Assembly: GCA_040773465.1 (NCBI GenBank)
Contig: JAXGWF010000003.1
Span: 55,282-119,281, forward strand
Reading direction: 5' to 3'
From: RPRC01 sp040773465
Lineage (GTDB): Bacteria; Desulfobacterota; Desulfuromonadia; Geobacterales; Geobacteraceae
Length of the DNA stretch: 64,000 bases
Numbering within the stretch: position 1 is the first letter of the stretch; the number at the start of each line of letters is the position of its first letter. Shown here piece after piece: positions 49,788-59,916 of the stretch. The notes under the pieces were generated by a model. The model made no database searches and had not been told where the DNA came from. It worked only from the letters and a program-made list of their open reading frames with translations. A program made the translations under genes and the position numbers.

Positions 49788-52700
49788 TCAAACAAGCCTT
49801 TTCAAGAGATTTCTGGCAGCAGTCAGGATTCCCTCGAATGAAGTATCGGATACAACGGCTGACAGCACAAAATCGGGATTGAATCGATAAATCAAGGGCG
49901 CCTTCCGAATCAACCCGATTATCGTATCAGGTGAAACAGGAGTCTTTTCATGAAAAGATGCGTGAAGGCGCTTGCCATCGAACTCCAGTCGTTTGACGAA
50001 CAGTGTCCGCAAATCAATCCGAAGCTTCATAGTTTCCAGAAGGTAGCCAACCGGCGGCGGAAGCTTGCCGAAACGGTCAAGCAATTCGTCGCCAACCCCG
50101 CTTACATCCTCCTCCTCGGAAGCCTGGACGAGAGTTTTGTAAATGATGAGTCGCTGGTTCGGGTCCGGCACATATTCCTCGGGCACGAATGCCGGGATCT
50201 TCAGGTTGATTTCCGGTTCTACTTGTTCCGCGACCTCTTCCCCCTTCAATCTGCTGACCGCTTGCTCAAGGAGCTCGGAGTAAAGCTCAAACCCCACGGC
50301 AGCGATGTTGCCGGATTGTCGTGAGCCCAGGAAGTCGCCGGCTCCGCGTATCTCTAGATCGTGCGTCGCGATTCGGAAACCGGCGCCAAGTTCGGTAAGC
50401 TCCTGGATTATCCGCAGTCGTTCTCGTGCATCCGGGCTGATCGAGCCCTCCGGTGGAATGAGAAAATAGGCATATGCCCGCTGACTGGAACGACCAACCC
50501 GCCCACGAAGCTGGTAGAGCTGAGCCAGCCCGAACGTGTCAGCACGATTCACGATCATGGTATTGGCGGAAGAAATATCAAGACCCGATTCAATAATCGT
50601 GGTGCAAAGGAATAGGTTGAAGTCGCCATGCATGAAACCGAGCATTACTTCTTCAAGATCCTTTTCCTGCATCTGCCCGTGACCGACCGCCAGCTTGGCT
50701 TCAGGAACCAGGCCGCAGAGGTATTCCGCCATAACGCCTATAGACTGAACACGGTTGTGAACGAAAAATACCTGGTCGCCGCGCCGAAGCTCGCGCATTA
50801 CGGCCTCTCGGATCAATTCGTCGGAAAACCTCGCAACAAAGGTCTTGATGGCAAGGCGGTCACCCGGTGGCGTATCGATAATGGAAAGGTCACGAATCCC
50901 GGCCAGCGACATGTTGAGGGTCCGGGGTATCGGCGTGGCGGTGAGCGTCAAAACATCCACCACGGCCCGGTACTGTTTCAGCTTTTCCTTGTGAGAAACA
51001 CCGAAGCGGTGCTCTTCATCGATGATGATCAAGCCGAGGTCTTTAAAGCTCACGTCCTTCTGCAAAAGGCGATGAGTTCCAATAACGATGTCGACCTCGC
51101 CCTTTTTCAAACGCTCCAGAGTAGCCTTTTGTTCGCGGGATGTCCGAAAACGGGAAAGCATCTCAATGGTTACCGGGTAGGCGGCAAACCGCTTGCGAAA
51201 GGTTTCCATGTGCTGCTGCGCCAAAACGGTGGTCGGGACGAGCACGGCGACCTGCTTGCCGTCCATGACGGACTTGAATGCCCCCCGCATGGCAACTTCG
51301 GTTTTGCCGTAACCCACATCGCCACAAACAAGTCGATCCATGGGCTTGATGTTCTGCATGTCGCAGAGCATGTCATCGATGGCTCTCATCTGATCCGGTG
51401 TCTCTTCAAATGCAAACGAAGCCTCGAACTCCCGATACAATTCATCCGGCGGGGAAAACGCGAACCCTTCATGCACCTGACGGGCAGCATAAATCTTGAG
51501 CAGTTCCTCGGCCATTTCCTCGATGGACTTGCAAGCCCTGGCCCTTTTTTTCTCCCAACCGGCCCCTCCAAGCTTGTCGAGAGAAGGCTGAATGCTCTCG
51601 GCCCCCACGTAACGCTGGACAAGGTTTATGCGGTCCACCGGCAGGTAGAGCTTGTCGCCTCCCGCATATTCAAGCAGCAGGAAGTCTTCACCGATACGGT
51701 CGAACTCCAGATGTTGAAGCCCCCGGTAAATGCCGACACCGAAATCCAGGTGCACCATGAAATCCCCGGGTTTCAGCTCTTCAAGGGAAACCAGGATCTG
51801 TTTTTTCCTGAGTGCGGATATATCGCGGCGCTTAATCCTTTTACCGAAAATCTCTTCTTCGGCAATAACAACAAGCCCTTCCTCGAACATGCGGAATCCG
51901 CGGGATATATCCCCCAGGACCAGTTGCACGCCGAATCCATGTTCAGCCGCAACGCGTGCATGGTACTCTTCGAAAACCGTCAACGGAAGGTTATAGGGAC
52001 GAAGCAGTTCTTCAAGACGTTGGATCTGGCTTCGTTGATGACACACGATGAAAATGCCGCACTGTTCCTCCAACCAGAGAGAAAGCCGTGCGACTAGAGG
52101 CCGTAGGACTTCTTCGCTGTCGGACGACATGGTCAACTTCAGATCCTCGTTCTCCTGCACGGAAAACCGAAGAACCGCAGCCGCACCATTTTGCTCCGCT
52201 ATTTCAAGAAAGGAAATCGAAAGCCTCCGTACTTCCGCAACTTTGGACCATAGTGCATCCGGACGGAGCCACAAATCGATTCCTTCACATACAATCTGAT
52301 TTTTTTCCGTTGCTTTCAGTTCAGCAGCAAAAAATTCCTCGGTGCGCAGCTCTGCCGAGTCTGTTAAAGCCAGCGGATCGATTTCCGCTACCACCACCCC
52401 AGGCCCCGCATAATCGAAAAGCGTCTCCAGGCCGGGATGCAGCAAGGGCTGGAGGTACTCGACGCCGGGAGGATAAATAGCATGATGCAACTGTTCCACA
52501 AGTTCTCTGCGTCTGGTAGCAGGAATTCCGAGAACATCGCAGCGCTTTTTCAGTCGACCGGAAAAATCCCTGACCACCGCCTCTGATAGGACAATCTCCC
52601 GTGAAGGAAGAACCACGAGTTCTTCCAGAGGTTGAAGAGATCGCTGGGTAACCGGATCGAAAGAACGGATGGATTCGACGAAATCACCGAAAAACTCTAT

Positions 52701-53270
52701 CCTTACCGGATTTGCATGGTTGGGAAGAAAAATGTCTACAATACCACCACGCACCGATGCGCACCCCCTGTCTTCTACAAGGGGAACCATTGAATAACCG
52801 AGATCGACAAGTTTTCGCAGGAACAAATCCCTGTCCACCTCTTCTCCAGTTACCAGATATTGTGAATGATCCGCAAGAACACTGCGTGGAAGGACCTTCT
52901 GCATCAAGGAAGAAACCGGCAGAACGACTATGGAAGCCTTGCCTTCCATTAGCGCGAACAAGGTATTCAGGCGCTCCCCGCTCACATCGGGGTGGGGGGA
53001 TGTCTGTTCAAATGGGCTTATTTCCCAAGCGGGAAAGTAGAAAACACCTTCCGGACTTTCTTCATAGAATCGCATCTCTCGCAGGATTTCTTCGGCGATT
53101 TCGGAATTCGGCGTAACGACGAGAATAGGCGCCTGACACGTCTCGGTAAGCCCTGCCAGGAAAAATGCAGGAGCGGAACCTTTCAGGCCGAAAAGCTTGA
53201 CATGCGAGGCAACTGGCTCGAGGGCGTTTGAAATTATACGTATTTTTTCAGAAAACCTTTGATTTTGCAT
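49788..53270 (-). CDS. mfd: Transcription-repair coupling factor Mfd
   Basis: Mfd pushes stalled RNA polymerase off damaged DNA and recruits UvrA. Order: UvrB-homology module at about 1-350 (PILVVTPNSEIAEEILREM), RNA-polymerase-interacting CarD-like domain at about 490-560 (LKPGDFMVHLDFGVGIYRGL), helicase domains with GDVGYGKTEVAMRG (motif I), DEEHRFGV (II), LTATPIPRTL (III) and QLRGRVGRS (VI), then the C-terminal TRCF domain that masks the UvrA site. Length 1160 aa is normal. The 365-base gap before the mglA stop has no gene that I can see. Confidence 0.98.
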   Translation of the reverse strand: MQNQRFSEKIRIISNALEPVASHVKLFGLKGSAPAFFLAGLTETCQAPILVVTPNSEIAEEILREMRFYEESPEGVFYFPAWEISPFEQTSPHPDVSGERLNTLFALMEGKASIVVLPVSSLMQKVLPRSVLADHSQYLVTGEEVDRDLFLRKLVDLGYSMVPLVEDRGCASVRGGIVDIFLPNHANPVRIEFFGDFVESIRSFDPVTQRSLQPLEELVVLPSREIVLSEAVVRDFSGRLKKRCDVLGIPATRRRELVEQLHHAIYPPGVEYLQPLLHPGLETLFDYAGPGVVVAEIDPLALTDSAELRTEEFFAAELKATEKNQIVCEGIDLWLRPDALWSKVAEVRRLSISFLEIAEQNGAAAVLRFSVQENEDLKLTMSSDSEEVLRPLVARLSLWLEEQCGIFIVCHQRSQIQRLEELLRPYNLPLTVFEEYHARVAAEHGFGVQLVLGDISRGFRMFEEGLVVIAEEEIFGKRIKRRDISALRKKQILVSLEELKPGDFMVHLDFGVGIYRGLQHLEFDRIGEDFLLLEYAGGDKLYLPVDRINLVQRYVGAESIQPSLDKLGGAGWEKKRARACKSIEEMAEELLKIYAARQVHEGFAFSPPDELYREFEASFAFEETPDQMRAIDDMLCDMQNIKPMDRLVCGDVGYGKTEVAMRGAFKSVMDGKQVAVLVPTTVLAQQHMETFRKRFAAYPVTIEMLSRFRTSREQKATLERLKKGEVDIVIGTHRLLQKDVSFKDLGLIIIDEEHRFGVSHKEKLKQYRAVVDVLTLTATPIPRTLNMSLAGIRDLSIIDTPPGDRLAIKTFVARFSDELIREAVMRELRRGDQVFFVHNRVQSIGVMAEYLCGLVPEAKLAVGHGQMQEKDLEEVMLGFMHGDFNLFLCTTIIESGLDISSANTMIVNRADTFGLAQLYQLRGRVGRSSQRAYAYFLIPPEGSISPDARERLRIIQELTELGAGFRIATHDLEIRGAGDFLGSRQSGNIAAVGFELYSELLEQAVSRLKGEEVAEQVEPEINLKIPAFVPEEYVPDPNQRLIIYKTLVQASEEEDVSGVGDELLDRFGKLPPPVGYLLETMKLRIDLRTLFVKRLEFDGKRLHASFHEKTPVSPDTIIGLIRKAPLIYRFNPDFVLSAVVSDTSFEGILTAARNLLKRLV

Positions 53271-53635
53271 TATGAAGATGTGTCCGGAAGGAATTCGAGA
53301 TTTTGGCTTTCAGAATAAAAATAAAGCAATCAAAATTTTGCGAAATTAATCTACGATAGCAGATAATGAGTCGCGAATCCAGCAGTCATCATAGTTGCTG
53401 ATTGATTGTAAACACTAACGGCAAGCCGAGTAGACAGCCAGGTTTCAGGACTGATTGAACGGGATCCAAAAAAAAGAAGTAAAGCATTTTGAGCAAACAT
53501 CGGTAAGAACAAAAGGAAGGACTCTTTCAGAGCTGATTTTCAGAAAAAGAGCTCAGACAAGAACCGTACTCGCGGAAAACAGAGCAGTGGTCACTATCGG
53601 AACATAATGCCGGGGATACGACAGAAAGAATATAG

Positions 53636-54223
53636 CTACTTCCCTTTTTTAAGGTCGATCAGAATTAGCTTCGCTACAGCCTTCAATGTCTCGAAAACAC
53701 CTTCGCCGGTCATGGCACAGGCTTCAAATTCCGGGACATTCATCGGGTTCAGCTCTCTGCTCATTTCTTCAACGGCAATGATATTAGGAAGATCACGCTT
53801 GTTGTATTGGATTACAAAGGGTATTTTTTCCAGTTCGTATCCCTGTTCCCGCAAGTTTATCTGTAAATTGTCGAGCGATTCAATATTCGCATCCATTCGC
53901 TCTTCCTGAGAGTCGGCAACGAAAACGACACCATCTACGCCTTTCAGAATCAGTTTGCGCGAAGCATCGTAAAACACCTGCCCCGGCACGGTATAGAGGT
54001 GGAATCTGGTTTTAAACCCTTTAATTTCCCCTAAAGCCAGCGGCAAAAAGTCAAAAAAAAGCGTCCTCTCGGTTTCGGTGGCAAGACTTATCATCTTCCC
54101 CTTTGCCTCGGGTGCGGTTTTCGAGTAGACAAACTGGAGATTGGTCGTCTTACCGCAAAGACCAGGACCATAATAAACAATCTTGCAGTTGATCTCACGG
54201 GAGGCATAGTTGATGAAAGACAT
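53636..54223 (-). CDS. mglA: MglA-type small GTPase
   Basis: Ras-like GTPase that sets cell polarity and drives motility. P-loop GPGLCGKTTN, switch region ERTLFFDFLPLALGEI, switch II HLYTVPGQVFYD, and the base-binding NKRD. Length 195 aa agrees with Myxococcus MglA. Its activating partner MglB is encoded about 120 bases upstream on the same strand. In Geobacter-type cells the pair likely controls pole-localised type IV pili; this is family-based inference. Confidence 0.95.
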   Translation of the reverse strand: MSFINYASREINCKIVYYGPGLCGKTTNLQFVYSKTAPEAKGKMISLATETERTLFFDFLPLALGEIKGFKTRFHLYTVPGQVFYDASRKLILKGVDGVVFVADSQEERMDANIESLDNLQINLREQGYELEKIPFVIQYNKRDLPNIIAVEEMSRELNPMNVPEFEACAMTGEGVFETLKAVAKLILIDLKKGK

Positions 54224-54346
54224 CTGGCGTCACCTCGGATGGTAAATTATCTTTTGGGTGGTCACCGGATCATCCGGTGCATGTTATTCGACCAGGAAGC
54301 CGGTTGGATTCTGGCTTGACAACAAGCCGAAATACCGGTTGAGAAC

Positions 54347-54838
54347 TTAACTAAAGAGATTGTCAATATCATCATCGGTTATCTCGGCAAAGGGGAAATC
54401 GCCTTCGCCGGATTTTTCCTTCTCTTCAGCCCGTTTCGCGAGACTGTCGAAAATCTGTGCAAGCTCTTCCGAAGCCTTTTTCACCCTGAGACGGACTAAA
54501 CCCAATGACGAACGGCTATCAAAAAGCACAACAAGGATGACGCGACCGCCAACAATGGAAATATGCAGGTTATCCTTTTCGCCTTCGTGAAAAAGTATCG
54601 AAAACTCTTTCTCTCCGATCAGTTTCGCCAACCCGCCGGTAGCGGCTATATTTCCCGCGGTAAGCGAGGCCAAGGACGTTGTGTCGAAACGATCGGTTTC
54701 TCCTACTCCCGAGATTAACTGACCGTTCTTATCCACAAGAAAGATGACCTTGGCATTGGCTTCCCTCAGCAGTTTTTCCAATATGTAATTTAACTGCTTG
54801 AAGTCGTCGTCATACATGACCATTTGCGGAGTCGCCAT
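54347..54838 (-). CDS. mglB: MglB roadblock/LC7 protein (GTPase-activating partner)
   Basis: Start at 54838 (MATPQMVMYDDD) has GAGGGG upstream. One roadblock/LC7 domain at about 10-110 (FKQLNYILEKLLREANAKVI, NLHISIVGGRVILVVLFD). The tail is acidic (EGDFPFAEITDDDIDNLFS), which is longer than in Myxococcus MglB. MglB acts as GAP for MglA and marks the opposite pole. The gap to mglA contains a short hairpin CACCGGA-TCA-TCCGGTG, perhaps affecting the ratio of the two. Confidence 0.92.
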   Translation of the reverse strand: MATPQMVMYDDDFKQLNYILEKLLREANAKVIFLVDKNGQLISGVGETDRFDTTSLASLTAGNIAATGGLAKLIGEKEFSILFHEGEKDNLHISIVGGRVILVVLFDSRSSLGLVRLRVKKASEELAQIFDSLAKRAEEKEKSGEGDFPFAEITDDDIDNLFS

Positions 54839-54992
54839 TGCACACACCCCTCGAGCTGTACGATTTTTTTGGGCAGCGGGTCATTTTATAACAAAACCGC
54901 CCGGACATAGCAAGGTTTTAAAAACATTTTAACGATATAACGGCGGCACCCGAAACCGGTCAGACAGTTCAACAGGGCATTTTCAAGCGCCA

Positions 54993-55032
54993 CTGAAAAA
55001 AATGCTCCGGAGAGCAATTACCCTCCGGAGCA
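54993..55032 (-). terminator. Terminator of nifJ
   Basis: 10-bp perfect stem (55003-55012 with 55023-55032); on the minus strand it ends in a run of seven T. Confidence 0.93.
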
Positions 55033-55064
55033 GCTAAATCAGGTTGACAAGCCGAGGAAACTAA

Positions 55065-58000
55065 TTATTTTTCCTCGCCGCCGGAATATGACATTTTCGC
55101 CATTTGCTCATACAAGGCGAAGCGTCGTGCCGTCCATTCGTTTGCCTTCTTGATGAGGTTTTCGGCCCCCTTCGGATTGTTTTTCTTCAACACACGGTAG
55201 CGGTTTTCGCCGAAAGCATAATCCTCAAAAGAAATGGAAGGAGCTTTGCTATCGAGCTGCAGCGGGTTCTTGCCTTGTGCCGCGAGAGCCGGGTTGTAGC
55301 GGTAGAGCGGCCAATGTCCGCACTCGACGGCCTTTTTCTGCTCATCGACACCGCGCGTCATGTTGATGCCATGGGCAATGCAGTGACAGTAGGCAATAAT
55401 GATGGAAGGACCGTCAAAAGCTTCCGCCTCGATAAACGCCTTGACGGTCTGGGCAGGGTTCGCCAACGAAACCGACGCGACAAAAGCCGTTCCATATGTC
55501 ATGGCTATCAGGCCGAGGTCCTTCTTCGGCATGGCCTTGCCGCCCGCGGCAAATTGGGCAACCGCTCCGAGCGGCGTCGACTTGGAAGCCTGACCGCCGG
55601 TATTGGAATATACCTCGGTATCAAGAACCAGCAGATTAATATTCTTGCCCGATGCAATCACGTGGTCCAGACCACCAAAGCCGATGTCATAAGCCCAACC
55701 GTCACCCCCGACACTCCATACCGATTTCTTGACCAGGTAGTCGGCAACAGCAAGGAACCGCTTGGCCAACGGACCGTTACAGGAGACAAGTTTCTCTTTC
55801 AATGCCGCAACACGTTCACGCTGGGCTTCTATTCCTGGTTTAGTGGTCTGATCGGCATTCTTGATCGCGGCCAAGATCTCTTTAATATCGGCAGCACCGG
55901 AGCAGTCTGACTCCATCACCTGAACGAGCAATTCTTCGGCAAGTTCGGAAAGCTTGTCAACCGAAAGCCGCATACCATACCCAAACTCGGCGGCATCCTC
56001 GAACAGCGAGTTCGACCATGCCGGACCCCGACCATCAGTACGCTTGGTCCACGGCGTTGTCGGCAGGTTCCCGCCATAAATGGACGAACACCCGGTGGCA
56101 TTGGCAATAAGCGCACGATCGCCGAAAAGCTGAGAAAGAAGCTTCAGGTAAGGCGTTTCGCCGCAACCGGCACATGCACCGGAAAACTCGAACAACGGCG
56201 TAATCAACTGGCTTCCCTTCAGGGTGTCAACCTTCACCAGGCTGGAATCAGTATCAGGAATGCTCAGGAAGAAATCCCAGTTGTTGACTTCCCGTTCGCG
56301 GATAGGATCCTTGAAAGTCATGTTTATCGCTTTATGCTCAGGGTCCTCCTTGCTCTTTGCCGGGCAGTTGTGAACACAGGCGCCACAGCCGGTACAGTCT
56401 TCCGGAGCTACCTGCACGGTGCACTTCATCCCCTTGAACTCCGCGCCGCGGGCATCAGCAGAAAGGAAATTTTCCGGTGCATCTTTCAGCATAGCCGGGT
56501 CATATACTTTCATCCGGATTGATGCATGGGGACATACGAATGAACAGATGCCGCATTGGATGCACAGTTCCTTGTCCCATACAGGGATATCGACGGCAAT
56601 GTTGCGCTTTTCGAAACAGGACGAGCCCGTGGGGAAGGTACCATCCGCAGGCATTGCGGAAACAGGAAGCCCATCCCCCCGGCAGGCAATGATTTCGGCG
56701 GTCACATTCTGCAGGAACTCGGGAGCATCGGAACTGATGGGCGGCTTGATGGTTATTTTGCTGCTTGCCTTTTTCGGGACTTTGACCTCGAAGAGATTAT
56801 CAAGCGAGGCATCCACGGCCTTATAGTTCATTTCAACAACACGTTCCCCCGCCTTGCCATAGCTCTTCTTGATGGCGCCCTTAATAGCCTTGACCGCGGT
56901 ATCGAGGGGAATGATGTTGGAGATCTTGAAGAAAGCGGTCTGCATGATTACGTTGATGCGAGCGCCGAGTCCCAATTCCTCCGCCAGTTTTACCGCATTG
57001 ATTACGTAGAACTTGAGTTTCTTGTCAATTATCTGCTGCTGAACCTCGCGAGGAATCTTGCTCCAGACCTCGTCCTTGTCATAGAGGGAACAGAGAAGGA
57101 ACGGTGCGCCTTCCTTCGCCTTGGAAAGGATGTCGTACTTTTCCAGGAAGGTAAAGTTGTGGCAAGCAACGAAGTCGGGTCGATTGACAAGATACGGCGC
57201 CCTGATCGGGTTTTTACCGAACCGGAGATGCGATATGGTAACACTGCCGGCTTTTTTCGAGTCGTATACAAAGTAGGCCTGCACGTTGTTGTCGGTTTTT
57301 TCGCCGATAATCTTGATGGAATTCTTGTTTGCTCCAACTGTTCCGTCTGAACCAAGACCGTAAAATACCGCGGCATAAATCCCTGAGGAAATATTGGTGA
57401 AAGAAGGGTCATAGTCGATGCTGGTTCCACAGACATCGTCATTGATTCCGACAACAAAGTGATTCTTCGGCGGATCCTTCGCCAGGTTGTCGAAGATCCC
57501 TTTGACCATGGCAGGAGTGAACTCCTTGGAACCCAACCCGTAACGACCACCAATAATTGAGGGATACTCGCTGAAAGGAGCAGTCTTATCTTCCAGCTTC
57601 TCACCGATCGCGGTACGAACATCAAGGTACAGAGGTTCACCAAGGGAACCAGGCTCCTTGGTCCGGTCCATCACGGCAATTTTCTTGACGGTCGGCGGCA
57701 ATGCCGCGACAAAGGCATCGGTCGGGAACGGACGATAGAGCCGGATTTTCAGAACACCGACCTTTTCATCTCTGGCTACCAGGGTTTCCACCGTCTTGTG
57801 TACCGCATCGGCGCCGGACCCCATGATGACCACCACCCGCTCGGCATCCGGCGCGCCTACATAATCAACCAGCTTGTACTGGCGGCCGACTATCTTGGCG
57901 AATTTATCCATCTCCTCCTGCACGACCTGCGGAGTCGAAACATAGTATTTATTTACCGTTTCCCGACCCTGGAAGAAAACGTCCGGATTCTGGGAGGAAC

Positions 58001-58649
58001 CGCGCAGCACCGGATGATCGGGCGACAGTGCGCGTTCACGATGTGCGGTAATGAGGTCTTCGTCAAGCATGGCCCGCATGTCGTCGAACGTCAACTCTTC
58101 AACTTTCTGTATTTCATGGGAGGTTCTGAAGCCGTCAAAGGAGTGGATAAACGGAACACGTGAGCGAAGCGTAGCAGCTTGAGCGATCAGGGCGAAATCC
58201 ATGACCTCCTGGACATTGTTCGAGCAAAGCAATGCCCAACCGGTGGAACGGCATGCCATAACATCCGAATGATCGCCGAAGATAGAAAGTGCCTGGGCCG
58301 CGACAGCGCGTGCCGAGACGTGGAAAACGGTCGAAGTCAATTCACCCGCGATTTTGAACATGTTGGGGATCATCAGCAGCAATCCCTGACTTGCCGTAAA
58401 AGTGGTGGTCAGGGATCCGGCCTGAAGTGCCCCGTGAACCGCACCGGACGCCCCCCCTTCCGATTGCATCTCAGCTACAAGGGGCACGGTGCCCCAGATG
58501 TTCTTCTCACCCTTGGCACTCTTTTCATCGGAAATTTCACCCATCACCGAAGATGGCGTAATGGGATAGATAGCGATTACTTCGTTAGTTGCATGGGCTA
58601 CATAGGCTGCGGCGGTGTTACCATCGATCGTAACCATTTTGCGTTTCAT
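55065..58649 (-). CDS. nifJ: Pyruvate:ferredoxin (flavodoxin) oxidoreductase
   Basis: Single-chain homodimeric enzyme interconverting pyruvate and acetyl-CoA + CO2 with ferredoxin. Domain I starts TIDGNTAAAYVAHATNEVIA, then YPITPSSVMGE. CoA and linker domains follow. The ferredoxin domain at about 685-780 has two 4Fe-4S motifs, CIQCGICSFVCPHAS and CTGCGACVHNCPAK. The thiamine domain has CAGCGETPYLKL for the proximal cluster and GGDGWAYDIGFGGLDHV, LDTEVYSNTGGQASKSTP. Length 1194 aa is typical. Central to acetate assimilation in Geobacter-type metabolism. Monocistronic with strong terminator. Confidence 0.98.
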   Translation of the reverse strand: MKRKMVTIDGNTAAAYVAHATNEVIAIYPITPSSVMGEISDEKSAKGEKNIWGTVPLVAEMQSEGGASGAVHGALQAGSLTTTFTASQGLLLMIPNMFKIAGELTSTVFHVSARAVAAQALSIFGDHSDVMACRSTGWALLCSNNVQEVMDFALIAQAATLRSRVPFIHSFDGFRTSHEIQKVEELTFDDMRAMLDEDLITAHRERALSPDHPVLRGSSQNPDVFFQGRETVNKYYVSTPQVVQEEMDKFAKIVGRQYKLVDYVGAPDAERVVVIMGSGADAVHKTVETLVARDEKVGVLKIRLYRPFPTDAFVAALPPTVKKIAVMDRTKEPGSLGEPLYLDVRTAIGEKLEDKTAPFSEYPSIIGGRYGLGSKEFTPAMVKGIFDNLAKDPPKNHFVVGINDDVCGTSIDYDPSFTNISSGIYAAVFYGLGSDGTVGANKNSIKIIGEKTDNNVQAYFVYDSKKAGSVTISHLRFGKNPIRAPYLVNRPDFVACHNFTFLEKYDILSKAKEGAPFLLCSLYDKDEVWSKIPREVQQQIIDKKLKFYVINAVKLAEELGLGARINVIMQTAFFKISNIIPLDTAVKAIKGAIKKSYGKAGERVVEMNYKAVDASLDNLFEVKVPKKASSKITIKPPISSDAPEFLQNVTAEIIACRGDGLPVSAMPADGTFPTGSSCFEKRNIAVDIPVWDKELCIQCGICSFVCPHASIRMKVYDPAMLKDAPENFLSADARGAEFKGMKCTVQVAPEDCTGCGACVHNCPAKSKEDPEHKAINMTFKDPIREREVNNWDFFLSIPDTDSSLVKVDTLKGSQLITPLFEFSGACAGCGETPYLKLLSQLFGDRALIANATGCSSIYGGNLPTTPWTKRTDGRGPAWSNSLFEDAAEFGYGMRLSVDKLSELAEELLVQVMESDCSGAADIKEILAAIKNADQTTKPGIEAQRERVAALKEKLVSCNGPLAKRFLAVADYLVKKSVWSVGGDGWAYDIGFGGLDHVIASGKNINLLVLDTEVYSNTGGQASKSTPLGAVAQFAAGGKAMPKKDLGLIAMTYGTAFVASVSLANPAQTVKAFIEAEAFDGPSIIIAYCHCIAHGINMTRGVDEQKKAVECGHWPLYRYNPALAAQGKNPLQLDSKAPSISFEDYAFGENRYRVLKKNNPKGAENLIKKANEWTARRFALYEQMAKMSYSGGEEK

Positions 58650-58719
58650 GCAAAACTCCTCCTTGAGTTAATGACCGTTAACAGGTCCTTTAGTGGGTCT
58701 CATGCGGCTTCTTGAGCCG

Positions 58720-59313
58720 TCAGAGCTCGTTGCGACCCTCCAGGGCTCGCTGCACCGTAGCGGCGTCCACATATTCCAGATCGCCACCGATCGGCATGCC
58801 GTGGGCCAGTCGGGTTACCTTGATATTCAAAGACTTTATGAGTCCGCTCAGATAAAGCGCCGTCGCTTCACCCTCGACGGTAAAATTGGTGGCCAGGACG
58901 ATCTCCCTGATTTCGGAACCTTCGAGACGCCGTACCAATTCGGCAATCTTCAGGTCTCCAGGCATTATACCACTTAACGGCGAAAGCGCCCCGTGCAAAA
59001 CATGGTATCGTCCCCGGAAGGCACCGCTCCGCTCAACCGCCAGCAAATCCTGCGGCTCCTCCACGACACAGAGAATCGTGTCATCTCTCTCGCCGGTGCA
59101 AATACAACATGGATCGTCTTCCGTAATGCCGAAACAGACGGAGCAGAACCTGACGCTCCTGGCTAGATCAAGCAGACTTTCGGCCAGCATCTCACCCATT
59201 CTGGGAGATTTCAGGATATGAAAAGCCAACCGAAGCGCCGTTCTCTCCCCGATGCCGGGCAACTTCTTCAATTCACCGATAAGCCTGGTCAGGGATTGCG
59301 AAAAATGTATCAT
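58720..59313 (-). CDS. recR: Recombination mediator RecR
   Basis: RecR with RecO/RecF loads RecA at gaps. Helix-hairpin-helix at about 8-28 (LIGELKKLPGIGERTALRL), zinc motif CSVCFGITEDDPCCIC, and Toprim domain (CVVEEPQDLLAVERSGAFRG, YHVLHGALSPLSGIMPGDL). 197 aa is normal. Gene order dnaX-ebfC-recR is conserved. The ribosome site is weak, and 288 AT-rich bases separate it from ebfC, so it may have its own promoter; nothing else is recognised in that gap. Confidence 0.97.
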   Translation of the reverse strand: MIHFSQSLTRLIGELKKLPGIGERTALRLAFHILKSPRMGEMLAESLLDLARSVRFCSVCFGITEDDPCCICTGERDDTILCVVEEPQDLLAVERSGAFRGRYHVLHGALSPLSGIMPGDLKIAELVRRLEGSEIREIVLATNFTVEGEATALYLSGLIKSLNIKVTRLAHGMPIGGDLEYVDAATVQRALEGRNEL

Positions 59314-59601
59314 AACTGTAAGAAAAATATAACCACTTTTTTAAGAAAAATAAAAACAGCTTAGTGGTATTTTATACTAACTAAAAAACCATTGTATTTG
59401 TGATGAATTTTGAAATATAACAATTTTTTACACGGAGTAAAACAATAAAATTTTTTTACACCGTTTATCCACACTTCCATACTGCGCATGGATCATGTCA
59501 AAAATAAAGAAAGGCCCGAAAAGGCGGGACAATGCCAAGCACCCTTCGCAGGCCCATTAGATACGGCAAACCGGAATTCTCCGCTCTTTTGTGAACTACA
59601 C

Positions 59602-59916
59602 TCAGAAAAGGCCGGGAATATTCATACCGCCGGTGATTTTTTCCATTTCGGCAGCCACTTCGCCCTGAACCTTCTTGAGAGCCTCGTTAATCGCGGCCAC
59701 GACCAAGTCCTGCAACATCTCCACATCGTCCGGGTCGACGGCATCCTTTCGAATCGAAAGTGATACAACCTGGTTTTTTCCATTGGCGACGGCAGTGACT
59801 GCCCCACCGCCAACCGAAGCCTCAGCGGTTCGCTGGCTCGCCTCTTCCTGAAGACGCGCCATCTTCTGCTGCATCTGCTGAGCCTGCTTCATTATCTGTG
59901 CTAAACCTTTTGACAT
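59602..59916 (-). CDS. ebfC: YbaB/EbfC nucleoid-associated protein
   Basis: Small DNA-binding dimer. N-terminal helix GLAQIMKQAQQMQQKMARLQ and the beta-sheet segment GGGAVTAVANGKNQVVSLSI are the YbaB hallmarks; length 104 aa is standard. Its ATG overlaps the dnaX stop by one base (TGATG), so translation is coupled. Confidence 0.96.
   Translation of the reverse strand: MSKGLAQIMKQAQQMQQKMARLQEEASQRTAEASVGGGAVTAVANGKNQVVSLSIRKDAVDPDDVEMLQDLVVAAINEALKKVQGEVAAEMEKITGGMNIPGLF

Noticed and set aside
50628..52097. 489-codon open frame antisense to mfd
   Set aside because: Codons mirror the mfd reading frame; no ribosome site and composition is of no known family.
58650..58700. GTTAA...TTAAC dyad before nifJ as a second Rex site
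   Set aside because: The arms are 6 bases apart and flanks lack TTG/CAA; spacing does not fit the Rex pattern.
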